The notes beneath the pieces are model-generated. The model was not told where the DNA came from. It saw only the letters and a program-made list of their open reading frames with translations, and made no database searches. A stretch of 60,435 nt of DNA from assembly GCA_017528825.1 (NCBI GenBank), contig JAFXOI010000015.1:1-60435 (forward strand), read 5' to 3'. The stretch is from Elusimicrobiaceae bacterium (GTDB lineage: Bacteria > Elusimicrobiota > Elusimicrobia > Elusimicrobiales > Elusimicrobiaceae). A program made the position numbers and the translations under genes. Shown here in pieces: positions 23,187 to 32,518 of the stretch (positions are counted from its first letter, which is position 1; every line of letters starts with the position of its first letter).

Positions 23187-23669
23187 TTAGAAACCACTGT
23201 TTTTGCCGCTAGAGATAGCGTTGCAGGTCTTGGTGGCATCATCAGTGCCTTTGTCATTCTTGGCGCAAGAGCGGGTATAGGTGCCGTCAGCTCCAGTAGT
23301 ACCCGTGATTGTGTAACCTAAATTACCGGTAGCTGCTGTACCAGCACTCGTATAGCGTTGAGCAGTAATAACGTAATCAGTACCAGAGGCAGCTCCACTA
23401 ATTAAAAAGTTCTTAGTTTTGAAGGATTTTTTGTCAGATTCCAAGGCGGCAGGAGCTTGGATATCCAATTCTTCAAAAGTAGTCGGCCAAGAACCAGTTT
23501 GCAAACGAGCACGTTCGGCAGACAAGCGCAAGGTGCCAATCAACGTTAACGCTTCAGTAGCGCGGGCCTTTTCCACTGCCGTAGTGTATTGCGGCAATGC
23601 AATGGCGGACAGAATGCCGATAATGAGTACCACTACCAGCAATTCGATCAAGGTGAAACCTTTCTTCAT
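23187..23669 (-). CDS. Type IV pilin-like (PulG-type) protein
   Basis: The 160-residue protein has a short class III leader, MKKG, then FTLIELLVVVLIIGILSAIALP, the conserved hydrophobic helix with Glu5 of the mature pilin. A small beta head with two cysteines and a Gly/Ser-rich end follows. The leader is cut and N-methylated by a prepilin peptidase. It is a single gene with SD AAGGAG and its own promoter and terminator; no pilus machinery lies nearby. Confidence 0.93.
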   Translation of the reverse strand: MKKGFTLIELLVVVLIIGILSAIALPQYTTAVEKARATEALTLIGTLRLSAERARLQTGSWPTTFEELDIQAPAALESDKKSFKTKNFLISGAASGTDYVITAQRYTSAGTAATGNLGYTITGTTGADGTYTRSCAKNDKGTDDATKTCNAISSGKNSGF

Positions 23670-23716
23670 GATATTCTCCTTTTACTAATTAAAGTAGTAC
23701 ATCTAGTACTCCTTAC

Positions 23717-23744
23717 ATTATAACAAAGAAAAAGGAAAATGCAA
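23717..23744 (-). promoter_or_regulatory. Promoter of the pilin at 23187-23669
   Basis: Minus-strand TTGCAT (23744-23739), a 16-bp spacer and TATAAT (23722-23717). The expected leader is about 40 nt. Confidence 0.75.
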
Positions 23745-23853
23745 TGGCTTTTTTTAGAGTTCAAGAGCAAAGCAGAGTAAATGTTAAGTCGCGGCTATTG
23801 AGCGGATGAGACATATTATTTTCTCTTTATCGTAAAATTGCTACTATATAATT

Positions 23854-26136
23854 ATGGTGACATCTTCTCGCAAAAATCGTAAACGAGTCCCAGCAGAAAC
23901 ACCGGACACTACTTCGTCGCGGGTTTCGCTCTTGCCCTTTTTGAATAAAGCTATCTCGTGGGGGTTGGGGCTGCTGTGTGTTTTAATTTCCATCAGTTTC
24001 TATACAGGCACGTACGATACTGCGTTTGTCAAACTGACTTTATTTCAAATGGGTGGTATTACACTGGCGGCCCTCTGGCTTTGTTCGCTGGCGGTGCAAA
24101 AACGCTTTCCGTTAAATCGCCAAAATATCTTGTGGTGTTTACCGTTTGTACTCTATTTCGGGTGGAATTTTATCGGTTATTTATGTGCGCCTTATCCGGC
24201 GGAAGCCTTTGATGAATTTTTTCGCTATGTATTGTATTTCCTATTAACCCTGATGATTGTGGATTGTTTTACGCAAGATCAACCCCGTGTACTGACCAAA
24301 TGTATGTTAATGGCGGCATGGATTTCCTGCGTGTACGGATTTATGCAGGTGCTGGATCATTGGGTGGCGGGGGTGGATATTTTCCCGTGGAGAGGATTTT
24401 TCGGTGCGCGTATTTTTTCCACGCATGCCAATCCCAATTTCTTTGCTGATTTCCTGGTGTTTTGCGCATGGATTGTCGGAGCGGAGTATTTACGTAGCCG
24501 GCGGAAAAGTTTGCTTGTACTGGCGGCGCTACTGGTAACGGATTTATTTTTTACGGAAAGTAAAGGCGCGTGGTTAGGATTTGCCGCCTCGGCGGGATTT
24601 TTTACTTTCTTATATGCACAATCGGCCGCCTGGACACAAAAATATATTCGTTATTGTACGATTTTTGCCGGGGTGGTCATATTAGCAATAGGCCTGTTGG
24701 CAGGTGTATATGCCATGAAACGTTTTCAGTCGGTCAGCTTCCGCGCCTATACCTGGACTTCTACTTTTGAAATGGTGCAGGACAGCCCTGTAATGGGGAC
24801 GGGAGTGGGCAGTTTCAAAACGATTTATCCTGCCTATCGTAAACCGCAAATTTTCTATTTGGAAAAAATACATAACAATGAAACGCAACACGCCGAAAAT
24901 GAGTATTTAGAACAATGGGCCACCGCCGGAACGGTAGGGTTAATTTTCTTTTTGTATATGATTTGGTTTGTGTTATACGGTGCGTGGCGTGCGCTGAAAG
25001 CCAAAGAGGGGAAATTAGACGAGCAAGCCTATTGGTTGCTGGGATATACAGCGGCATTTTTCGGCATTTGTGTGCATAATGCTTTTGATGTGAGCATGCG
25101 CTTTGTATCTACCGGGCTCTTTTTTGCCGTGTTTGCGGCCTTGGTCGTACGGTTGAGTATGCCGGCGCAACCTGTGTCTGATTCCCAGGTGCCTACGGAC
25201 GGGCCCAAGTGGCTCTTGTGGACAGGGCGGCTATTATTGGTAGCAGGACTAGGTTGGCTGTTATGGAAAGGGTTTAGCGCATTTGCACAAATTTCGGGTA
25301 ATGTAGGCGCGCAAGGTGCAGGCGGGTGGTTAGTGAAAACGGTGGGTTGGATGATATTTGGCGGCGTACTGTTGGGCGGTACATGGGTATATTTGCGGGC
25401 GGCCTGGCTAAGCAGGTGGGCGCGTGTGCCGTTTATTTTGTTACTCAGTGTGTGGCCGTTACAATTTGTGTATGGGTTTTTCTTAGCGGACCATTATTAT
25501 GGTTTAGCGGCGGCTTTTTCGGCGCGAAGCAATTGGGAAGGCGCTTTGGATTTTTATCAGAAAGCTATCGAGCATAATCCGTTTAATGTGTCTTATTATC
25601 AATATCGTGCCTATGTGTTACGCTCCATGATGGATTTACAGCGCGGATATATGCCGCTTAAAGGAGATAAAAAACCGGCCATCGCGGAAAAACCCCTCAA
25701 TGATTATGAAAGGGTTTTACGGGATTTGTCTATGGTACGTCGTCGCGCGCCCAACAATGCGTTGTTATACCAGGCGTATGGGGAATTTTACTACAGTTAT
25801 GCGGTGTACTATACCAATCTGTCTCAGACGGCTGAGCTGGATTATCAACGCAAAGAATATGAAGCAAAAGCGATCGAAAATATGGAGCTGGCCAAGAAAA
25901 GTTTTCAACGTTCTCTCTTAACAGATCCGGTCAACGAAGCGACCTATGTTTACTTAACCAGTATCGCGATGATGGAGCGCAATCCGGCCGCCGCTCAGGC
26001 GTGGATTGACGCCTATCGCCGGGGGCCTAAGGGCGTAACGGAAGAAGAATTTCTGAAAACGCATCAACAGTCATTTCGTTTAGCGCAAATGGAACAACAG
26101 TTGCGTCTGCCGCCTTTTTCAGGCTGGTGGAAATAA
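23854..26136 (+). CDS. O-antigen ligase/polymerase-like membrane protein with TPR tail
   Basis: The 760-residue protein has about 10-12 membrane segments in residues 30-540 and the Wzy_C-type loop around 300-350 (MGTGVGSFKTIYPAYRK, then TQHAENEYLEQWATAG). Such proteins join or polymerise glycan chains on the periplasmic side. The last ~200 residues are a soluble TPR-like region. A TATAAT ends one base before the ATG, so the true start or promoter may lie elsewhere. Whether the substrate is lipid A-core or a glycoprotein is not clear. Confidence 0.85.
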   Translation: MVTSSRKNRKRVPAETPDTTSSRVSLLPFLNKAISWGLGLLCVLISISFYTGTYDTAFVKLTLFQMGGITLAALWLCSLAVQKRFPLNRQNILWCLPFVLYFGWNFIGYLCAPYPAEAFDEFFRYVLYFLLTLMIVDCFTQDQPRVLTKCMLMAAWISCVYGFMQVLDHWVAGVDIFPWRGFFGARIFSTHANPNFFADFLVFCAWIVGAEYLRSRRKSLLVLAALLVTDLFFTESKGAWLGFAASAGFFTFLYAQSAAWTQKYIRYCTIFAGVVILAIGLLAGVYAMKRFQSVSFRAYTWTSTFEMVQDSPVMGTGVGSFKTIYPAYRKPQIFYLEKIHNNETQHAENEYLEQWATAGTVGLIFFLYMIWFVLYGAWRALKAKEGKLDEQAYWLLGYTAAFFGICVHNAFDVSMRFVSTGLFFAVFAALVVRLSMPAQPVSDSQVPTDGPKWLLWTGRLLLVAGLGWLLWKGFSAFAQISGNVGAQGAGGWLVKTVGWMIFGGVLLGGTWVYLRAAWLSRWARVPFILLLSVWPLQFVYGFFLADHYYGLAAAFSARSNWEGALDFYQKAIEHNPFNVSYYQYRAYVLRSMMDLQRGYMPLKGDKKPAIAEKPLNDYERVLRDLSMVRRRAPNNALLYQAYGEFYYSYAVYYTNLSQTAELDYQRKEYEAKAIENMELAKKSFQRSLLTDPVNEATYVYLTSIAMMERNPAAAQAWIDAYRRGPKGVTEEEFLKTHQQSFRLAQMEQQLRLPPFSGWWK

Positions 26137-26138
26137 AA

Positions 26139-26160
26139 AACCCCGCCTAAGCGGGGTTTT
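26139..26160 (+). terminator. Terminator after the O-antigen ligase-like gene
   Basis: CCCCGC/GCGGGG stem flanked by AAAA and TTTT, directly after the stop codon. It would also stop minus-strand transcripts leaving the tRNA gene. Confidence 0.8.
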
Positions 26161-26168
26161 AAATTTCT

Positions 26169-26241
26169 AGCCAAGACGGGGGATCGAACCCCGGACCTGC
26201 CGCTTACGAAGCGGCTGCTCTACCAGCTGAGCTATCTTGGC
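26169..26241 (-). tRNA. tRNA-Thr (CGT)
   Basis: A full cloverleaf reads on the minus strand. The acceptor is GCCAAGA/TCTTGGC, the D arm is GCTC/GAGC, the anticodon stem is GCCGC/GCGGC with loop TTCGTAA (anticodon CGT, threonine ACG codons), and the T arm is CGGGG/CCCCG with TTCGATC. The 3' CCA is not encoded. A promoter-like TTGTAT-17-TATAGA lies upstream on the same strand. Confidence 0.95.
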
Positions 26242-26310
26242 GTACAAAAATCGTCTATATTCATATTTTAGCAAAAATACAATTATTTGTGCATTTTTAT
26301 TTCTCGGTAT

Positions 26311-26340
26311 AAAAAAACCCCACTCTTGCGAGTGGGGTTT
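26311..26340 (-). terminator. Terminator of the aldolase gene
   Basis: Stem AACCCCACTC/GAGTGGGGTT with a run of seven T on the minus strand, 15 bp after the fba stop. Confidence 0.88.
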
Positions 26341-26355
26341 CTGCGAAGTGAAAAC

Positions 26356-27333
26356 TTATTTCACGCGGCCGGCAGAACCAAATACTTTTTCGTTCTTTTC
26401 GGCATACATTTTGATCAAGGCTTCGCGGGCCGGACCTAAGTATTTGCGCGGGTCAAATTCGGCCGGTTTTTCTGCAAAGATTTTGCGGATGGTGGCGGTC
26501 ATGACTAAACGACCGTCGGAGTCCACGTTAATTTTGCATACGGCAGATTTAGCAGCTTTGCGCAATTGTTCTTCCGGAATACCGGCGGTATTATCCAATT
26601 TACCACCGTATTTGTTAATTTCTTCCACGGCCCATTGCGGTACGGAAGAAGAACCGTGCAAGACAATGGGGAAACCGGGCAAGCGTTTGGAAACTTCTTC
26701 CAAAATATCAAAGCGCAGTTCAGGCAATTTCTCGCCGGGTTTTACTTTGAATTTGTAAGCGCCGTGAGAAGTACCGATAGAAATAGCTAAAGAATCTACA
26801 CCGGTGCGTTTTACGAAATCTTCTACTTGAGCCGGATCGGTATAGGTGTGGTGTTCGGCGGAAACTTCATCTTCAATACCGGCCAGTATGCCCAATTCAC
26901 CTTCTACGGTTACATCGTGTTGATGAGCATATTCCACTACTTTTTTGGTCAAAGCGACGTTTTCTTCGTACGGTAAGTGAGAGCCGTCAATCATCACGGA
27001 AGAGAAACCGTTGTCGATACAATCTTTGCACAATTCAAAAGAATCGCCGTGGTCTAAGTGTAAGGTTAAAGGAACCGGTTTGCCGATTTCTTTCATCATT
27101 TCTACAGCACCGCGGGCCATCCAGCGTAATAACGTGGCATTGGCATATTGGCGGGCGCCTTTGGATACTTGCAAGATTACCGGAGAACCGGTTTGGACAC
27201 AAGCGGTTACGATAGCTTGCAATTGTTCCATATTATTGAAGTTATAAGCCGGAATAGCATAGCCGCCGGCCATGGCATCTTTGAACATTTGGCGGGTATT
27301 TACCAAGCCAAGTTCTTTATAAGAAACGGTCAT
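26356..27333 (-). CDS. fba: Class II fructose-bisphosphate aldolase
   Basis: This zinc enzyme splits fructose 1,6-bisphosphate in glycolysis and works in reverse in gluconeogenesis. In 325 residues the zinc-binding HLDHGD (about 93-98), the GELGILAG(I)ED loop, SIGTSHGAYK (about 186-195) and VLHGSSSVP (about 230-238) are all present. SD TAGGAGGAG precedes the ATG. It has its own transcript, with a terminator behind it. Confidence 0.95.
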   Translation of the reverse strand: MTVSYKELGLVNTRQMFKDAMAGGYAIPAYNFNNMEQLQAIVTACVQTGSPVILQVSKGARQYANATLLRWMARGAVEMMKEIGKPVPLTLHLDHGDSFELCKDCIDNGFSSVMIDGSHLPYEENVALTKKVVEYAHQHDVTVEGELGILAGIEDEVSAEHHTYTDPAQVEDFVKRTGVDSLAISIGTSHGAYKFKVKPGEKLPELRFDILEEVSKRLPGFPIVLHGSSSVPQWAVEEINKYGGKLDNTAGIPEEQLRKAAKSAVCKINVDSDGRLVMTATIRKIFAEKPAEFDPRKYLGPAREALIKMYAEKNEKVFGSAGRVK

Positions 27334-27452
27334 AAAACTCCTCCTAAAAATAAACTGCTGTCCTACTTATTTTACTATTTTTTTAATCTCTTAACACAGC
27401 AGTTTTCATGGTGATTTCGTGAAAAGAATGATTATTTTGGTCTATTAAAAAC

Positions 27453-27481
27453 TTGCCAAAAGGGGCGTTTGTGAGTATAAT
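27453..27481 (+). promoter_or_regulatory. Promoter of the M42 peptidase/transketolase operon
   Basis: TTGCCA (27453-27458), a 17-bp spacer and TATAAT (27476-27481), 37 bp before the first ATG. Confidence 0.82.
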
Positions 27482-27518
27482 GTAAAATACCACGCGCGTA
27501 CGCGCACAGGGAAACACC

Positions 27519-28553
27519 ATGGATTTTACAAACTTACAAAAATTAACACAATTAGACGGCATTTCCGGACGGGAAAGTGCTGTTCGCGAGGAAATCGTTC
27601 ACCAGTTAGTTCCGCTGGCCAAAGAAGTTCACACGGATGCAATGGGCAATGTGCTCGCTTTCGTGCCGGGAAAAAGTGAAAAAACGCTCATTTTAAGTGC
27701 CCACATGGACGAAGTGGGGCTAATGATTTCCTATATCTCTGCGGAAGGATTTCTCTTCTTTACAACAGTAGGCGGCATAGACTATCGGACGTTGCTAGCC
27801 CAGCGTGTGCGGGTACATACTGCACGAGGCGTGCTGACGGGTGTTATCGGTACAAAACCGGCCCATATCACAAGCGCCGCAGACCGTTCCAAAAGCGTAC
27901 CTTTGGAAGAATTATATATCGACGTTGGTTTGGGCAGTGCAACCGCTCAATACGTGCAAGTGGGGGATTTTGCCACCTTGCAACGACCGTATGAAGAGTT
28001 GGGAGATGATTTTGTTTCTACCAAAGCATTAGATGACCGCGTGGGTTGTTTTTGCATTTTAGAAGCGTTGAAAAAAGTCCCACATCCGGCGTTGAATGTG
28101 CAGGTTGTATTTTCCACACAAGAAGAAGTTGGTTTGCGTGGCGCCATGGCGGCCGCGACGGGGCTAAAAGCAGATGTGGCCTTGGCGGTAGATGCCACCG
28201 GCGCTGCCGACGTGCCGTTTTGTCATCCGAAGGATTACATCATGCGGTTGGGCGGCGGTGCGGGTATCAGCGCATTAGATGCCGCCACCATTACGCAAGC
28301 GTGGTTATTTGAAAATCTAAAAGCGTTGTGTGAACAACAACAGATTGCCTATCAGGTGCGCATTGCTCCGCGCGGCGGAAATGACGCGGGGGCCTTTAGC
28401 CGCATGGGCATGCCGGCCTGTGCCTTATCCGTGCCGGTGCGCAATATACATTCTAACGTAGAAGTAGCCAATAAAGGCGATATCGTGGCCATGATTGATT
28501 TATTAAGTGCCATACTAGCAGGAAAATTACAATTACCAAAAGAGGATTTATGA
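27519..28553 (+). CDS. M42 family metallopeptidase
   Basis: The 344-residue aminopeptidase is of the glutamyl aminopeptidase/PepA or cellulase-M type and forms large cytosolic complexes. Metal ligands are in AHMDEVG (about 67-73), ALDDRVG (about 170-176), TQEEVGLRG (about 199-207) and AVDATGAAD (about 225-233), and a late HSNVE supplies the last His. It is first in an operon and overlaps the transketolase gene by 4 bp. Confidence 0.9.
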   Translation: MDFTNLQKLTQLDGISGRESAVREEIVHQLVPLAKEVHTDAMGNVLAFVPGKSEKTLILSAHMDEVGLMISYISAEGFLFFTTVGGIDYRTLLAQRVRVHTARGVLTGVIGTKPAHITSAADRSKSVPLEELYIDVGLGSATAQYVQVGDFATLQRPYEELGDDFVSTKALDDRVGCFCILEALKKVPHPALNVQVVFSTQEEVGLRGAMAAATGLKADVALAVDATGAADVPFCHPKDYIMRLGGGAGISALDAATITQAWLFENLKALCEQQQIAYQVRIAPRGGNDAGAFSRMGMPACALSVPVRNIHSNVEVANKGDIVAMIDLLSAILAGKLQLPKEDL

Positions 28554-30895
28554 CAAAAACCAGTATCGTACCCAATAAACGTGCTCAATATATGGAGATT
28601 ACTCCGTCCTTGCTCAAGCAGTATGCACTACCCAAGCAAGACCTCGCGCAATTAGAAAAAATCGATGCGGTGTACCGCGCGTTGGTGGCGGTGTTGTTTA
28701 ACTTCGTGCCCAATTCCGGTCATCCGGGAGGCAGTATTTCATCGGGCCGAGCGGCAGGTACCTTGTTATATAAAAATATGGCCTACGAACTGGCAGACCC
28801 TTTACGGGACGATGCCGATATTTTATCCTATGCGGCCGGACACAAAGCTTTGGGCATGTATGCTTGGTGGGCCCTTCGCAATGAATGCGTGCGCTTAGCA
28901 CGGCCGGAGTTACTGGCCAAGACGGAAAAAGAACAATTGCGTTTGGAAGATTTGTTAGGTTTCCGCCACAACAAAGTACAAGGCACTCCGTTATTTAGAA
29001 AATTTAATGTTAAGCCGTTGGGCGGTCACCCGGAACCTTCTACGCCGTTTGTGCGCACCTCTACCGGTGCAAGTGGGGTGGGAGACTGCTCTGCGGTGGG
29101 ACTTGCTTTGGCGGCGGCCGATACCTATGGGGAAAAAGCGCCTGTGGTACACGTACTGGAAGGGGAAGGCGGTTTGACAGCCGGACGTGTCAATGAAGCC
29201 CTTGCCTGTGCGGCTACCGCGCAACTCAAAAATCTGGTATTTCACATCGACTGGAACGAGGCCTCTATTGAAAGCAACCGCGTCACTGCCGACGGAGAAA
29301 ACCCCGGCGATTATGTGCAATGGACGCCGATGGAATTGTTCCGCATTCATGATTTCAATGTAATTCGCGTACCCAACGGGCACGATTTTAGTCAAGTGTA
29401 TGCGGCGCAACAAATTGCGTTGAGCATGGACAATCATCAGCCGACTGCCATTGTGTACCGCACCACCAAAGGGTGGAAATACGGTTTAGAAGGAAAAGCC
29501 TCGCATGGTTCCGGTCATAAATTCTGCTCGCCGGAGTTTTACCAGACGTTGACGGAAGTGGAGCAGTTATTCGGTGTAAAATTCCCGCATTTTGAAGGGG
29601 AGAAAACGCCGGAAAATATAGAGGCCAATTATTTGGCGGTGCTGGAAACCTTCCGCCAGGCTTTGACACAAGATAAGGATTTAACAAACTATATTGCTTC
29701 TTGCATTGCACAGCGCGGTGAAAAATTGCAACAGGCCGGTCGCGTGGCCCGTGCAGATTTGGGCGACGTACAAAAAGTATATACGGATTTTGTACCGGAG
29801 AATGTGCCGGAACAATTCCATTTCACCGTTGGAGAAAGTTATACAGTGCGCGGTGTGATGGCAGATGTACTTGCTCATATCAATAAACAAACCGGCGGTA
29901 CTATTTTGGCCGGTTCGGCCGATTTATACGGTTCTACCAATGCCGGCAAAATCGCCAAAGATTTCCCCAAAGGATTTTTTAATACCGTTTCTAATCCGCT
30001 CAGCCGCCAATTATCTATCGGCGGTATTTGCGAAGACGGTATCGCGGCGGTGTGTAGCGGGGTCTCTTCGTTTGGACGGCATATTGGGGTCTATTCCTCT
30101 TATGCGGCATTTTTAGGTTTTGGCCATATTGCCGCGCGTTTACATGCCATCGGCTACGAAGCTGCCAAAGAAATCGGCGCGCATCCCAACACCTTTATTT
30201 GGATGAACGGCCACGCCGGTTTGTCCACCGGAGAGGACGGCCCGACACATGCCGACCCGCAAGCCTTGCAGTTGGTGCAGGACAATTTCCCGAAAGGAAC
30301 TTGTATTTCACTGACCCCGCTTGAAATAGACGAAATTTGGCCGCTGATGACACGTGCTTTGCAATTGCGTCCGGCGGTGCTTTGTCCGTTTGCGGTGCGC
30401 CCGTCGGCTAAGTATTTAGACCGTAAGGCCTTAGGTATGGCTGAGGCGGCGAAGGCGGTCAAAGGGGTGTATTATTTACGTAAACCCCAAGGCGAGCCGG
30501 ATGGAGTGGTATTTGTGCAGGGCTCGGCTGCAGGAAGAATTTTTGCACAGGGCGTGCTGCCTGTGTTAGAAAAAGAAAATTTGAACGTGGCGGTCATTTA
30601 TGTGGCCAGCCGCGAGTTGTTCGAACTCTTGCCCAAAGAGGAGCAAGACGCGTTAGTTCCGCCGGCATGGAAACGTATTGCCACCGGAATTACCGATTTT
30701 ACATTGCCTACATTGGATTGTTGGCTTCATAGCGATGACGGACGTGCCAGCGCGCTTTATCCGCATAAACAGGGCGGATTTTTGGGCAGCGGTCCGGCCG
30801 CCAAAGTGTATGAAGAGGCCCATATGGATGCCGCCGGCCAACTGCGCGCCGTGAAGGATTATTTAACGCTGCGTAAAAAATCTAACTGGCAATAA
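28550..30895 (+). CDS. Transketolase-like enzyme, long form
   Basis: This TPP enzyme of the pentose-phosphate pathway transfers two-carbon units. Recognised features are GHPGG (about 58-62), the N-terminal TPP/metal motif GEGGLTAGRVNEA (about 205-217), the pyrimidine-domain segment with a likely catalytic Glu in CEDGIAA (about 493), and GEDGPTH (about 559-565). At 781 residues it is about 100 longer than usual. The first metal-binding Asp of the GDG motif is Glu here, which is atypical. It is coupled to the peptidase gene by ATGA. Confidence 0.85.
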   Translation: MTKTSIVPNKRAQYMEITPSLLKQYALPKQDLAQLEKIDAVYRALVAVLFNFVPNSGHPGGSISSGRAAGTLLYKNMAYELADPLRDDADILSYAAGHKALGMYAWWALRNECVRLARPELLAKTEKEQLRLEDLLGFRHNKVQGTPLFRKFNVKPLGGHPEPSTPFVRTSTGASGVGDCSAVGLALAAADTYGEKAPVVHVLEGEGGLTAGRVNEALACAATAQLKNLVFHIDWNEASIESNRVTADGENPGDYVQWTPMELFRIHDFNVIRVPNGHDFSQVYAAQQIALSMDNHQPTAIVYRTTKGWKYGLEGKASHGSGHKFCSPEFYQTLTEVEQLFGVKFPHFEGEKTPENIEANYLAVLETFRQALTQDKDLTNYIASCIAQRGEKLQQAGRVARADLGDVQKVYTDFVPENVPEQFHFTVGESYTVRGVMADVLAHINKQTGGTILAGSADLYGSTNAGKIAKDFPKGFFNTVSNPLSRQLSIGGICEDGIAAVCSGVSSFGRHIGVYSSYAAFLGFGHIAARLHAIGYEAAKEIGAHPNTFIWMNGHAGLSTGEDGPTHADPQALQLVQDNFPKGTCISLTPLEIDEIWPLMTRALQLRPAVLCPFAVRPSAKYLDRKALGMAEAAKAVKGVYYLRKPQGEPDGVVFVQGSAAGRIFAQGVLPVLEKENLNVAVIYVASRELFELLPKEEQDALVPPAWKRIATGITDFTLPTLDCWLHSDDGRASALYPHKQGGFLGSGPAAKVYEEAHMDAAGQLRAVKDYLTLRKKSNWQ

Positions 30896-30912
30896 AGAGG
30901 AAGGAGAATAAA

Positions 30913-31341
30913 ATGGCAGAAGAAAAACCTTATTTAACCGGAAGAACGTATATTTTTAAGTTGCCCAAAGGCAAAGACTTGATGGAATCTCTGGCAGTGT
31001 TTTGCCACGATAATCAAGTGAAGTGCGGGATTGTCAATGTGATTGGCGCAGTAGAAAATGCCACCATTAGTTTCTTTGACCAATCCAAGAAAAAATATGA
31101 TAAAAAAGTCATTGCCCAACCGCTGGAAATTGTCAGCTTGAGCGGCAATATCAGTATCCAAGATAACCGCCCCTGCGTGCATGCGCATATCATGCTGGCT
31201 GATAAAGAAAGCCAAGTATTCGGCGGTCATTTATTGCCGGGTACGAAAATCTTTATCGGCGAGGCCTATATCCAAGAACTCGTGGGTGAACCCAAAGTGC
31301 GCCGTATGGATAAAGTGACCAAAGCCTCTTTGTGGAGCTAA
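30913..31341 (+). CDS. PPC/DUF296 domain protein
   Basis: This 142-residue single-domain protein is of the plant-and-prokaryote-conserved family, which forms trimers and in some members binds DNA or metal. It carries the family's late HAHIML and GGHLLPG segments (about 95-112). It follows transketolase by 17 bp with SD AGGAAGGAG, so it is the third operon gene. Its cellular role is not established. Confidence 0.85.
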   Translation: MAEEKPYLTGRTYIFKLPKGKDLMESLAVFCHDNQVKCGIVNVIGAVENATISFFDQSKKKYDKKVIAQPLEIVSLSGNISIQDNRPCVHAHIMLADKESQVFGGHLLPGTKIFIGEAYIQELVGEPKVRRMDKVTKASLWS

Positions 31342-31362
31342 TATCGTAACGATTGTATTTTG

Positions 31363-31395
31363 ACAGGGTGGAAACTCTTTTCCGCCCTGTTTTTT
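31363..31395 (+). terminator. Terminator of the M42/transketolase/PPC operon
   Basis: Stem ACAGGGTGGAAA with TTTCCGCCCTGT followed by TTTTT. Confidence 0.85.
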
Positions 31396-31456
31396 ACGGC
31401 TTGTGGGAAAATTCTAGTCAAAAAACTTGATAGAATTTACCAAGCAATCTAAACTA

Positions 31457-31493
31457 AAATTACCCCCTGCTCTGAAAAGCAGGGGGTAATTTT
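31457..31493. terminator. Terminator of the SPFH/NfeD operon
   Basis: TTACCCCCTGC/GCAGGGGGTAA with A/T-rich flanks on both strands. It lies just beyond the SPFH gene on the minus strand. Confidence 0.8.
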
Positions 31494-31513
31494 ATTAGTA
31501 CAACTAAAACTGC

Positions 31514-32518
31514 TTATTTCTGCGGGGCGCCGCCGGTTAAATCTTTAATGGCGGCCACGGCACCCAGTACATTGCTGGCCTCGTAGGGCATGTAGATAAT
31601 TTTATTATCTTTGCCGCTGGTCATTTCCGTCAAGGCTTCAATGTATTTCAAAGATACTTGATAATTGGCCGGATTGGCTTTATCACCTACGCCGGCGGCC
31701 AAAATGCGTACCGCTTCGGCTTCGGCGTTGGCTACGGTAATTTTGGCTTGAGCGATACCTTCCGCCTCTAAAATCGCCGCTTGTTTGGAACCTTCGGCCT
31801 TTTTAATTTCGGCTTCCCGCACGGCTTCCGCTTTTAAGATTTGAGAAGTTTTCAAACCTTCGGCTTCGGTTACGGTTGCACGGCGGTCGCGTTCGGCTTT
31901 CATTTGCTTTTCCATGGCTTCGCGAATGGCGGTGGGGGGGATAATGTCTTGCAATTCCACGCGGTTGACTTTCACGCCCCATTTGTTAGCGGCATTGTCC
32001 AAGGTAATTAACAGTTTGCCGTTGATTTTTTCGCGAGCGGTATAAGTTTGGTCCAAATCCAGTTCACCGAAAATGTTACGCAACGTCGTTTGCGTTAATT
32101 TTTCAATAGCCGTCGGTAAAGATTCCACTTCATAAGCGGCTTTGACCGGATCGGTAATTTGGAAATACAACACCGCGCTGATTTCAATAGTGGCATTATC
32201 TTTGGTAATAACACTTTGACGCGGGAAATCATAGACGGTTTCGCGCATATCAATAACGGTGCGGATTTCTTTGTAGGGCATGACGCGGGTGCGGCCGGTG
32301 TTGTCTACAAACTCGCGGCTGTTGCGCCATTCCATAATGTGCGGACGGTCCATGATGGGGATAATCCAGTTAATACCCGGATATAAGACCCCATGGAATT
32401 TACCGAAGCGTTCGACGATAATCACTTGCGCTTGGTCCACAATTTTGATACCTTTGGCAATTAAAACCACTGCAAAAAATACAATGGCTGCCAAGAAAAT
32501 TACATATAAGTCCATCAT
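31514..32518 (-). CDS. SPFH/band 7 membrane protein (paraslipin type)
   Basis: The 334-residue protein has an N-terminal membrane anchor (about 3-22), an SPFH domain (about 28-190, with IIVERFGKFHGVLYPGIN), a long Ala/Glu coiled coil (about 195-265) and a short conserved tail. Such proteins form ring-like membrane scaffolds and usually work with an NfeD partner, encoded just upstream with a 1-bp overlap. Confidence 0.92.
   Translation of the reverse strand: MMDLYVIFLAAIVFFAVVLIAKGIKIVDQAQVIIVERFGKFHGVLYPGINWIIPIMDRPHIMEWRNSREFVDNTGRTRVMPYKEIRTVIDMRETVYDFPRQSVITKDNATIEISAVLYFQITDPVKAAYEVESLPTAIEKLTQTTLRNIFGELDLDQTYTAREKINGKLLITLDNAANKWGVKVNRVELQDIIPPTAIREAMEKQMKAERDRRATVTEAEGLKTSQILKAEAVREAEIKKAEGSKQAAILEAEGIAQAKITVANAEAEAVRILAAGVGDKANPANYQVSLKYIEALTEMTSGKDNKIIYMPYEASNVLGAVAAIKDLTGGAPQK

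Noticed and set aside
23837-23860. Leaderless transcription of the O-antigen ligase-like gene, also considered for the ABC-F and esterase genes
   Set aside because: TATAAT/TACAAT elements lie 1-6 bases before the start codons, but -35 elements are weak, so I only note this in the gene entries.
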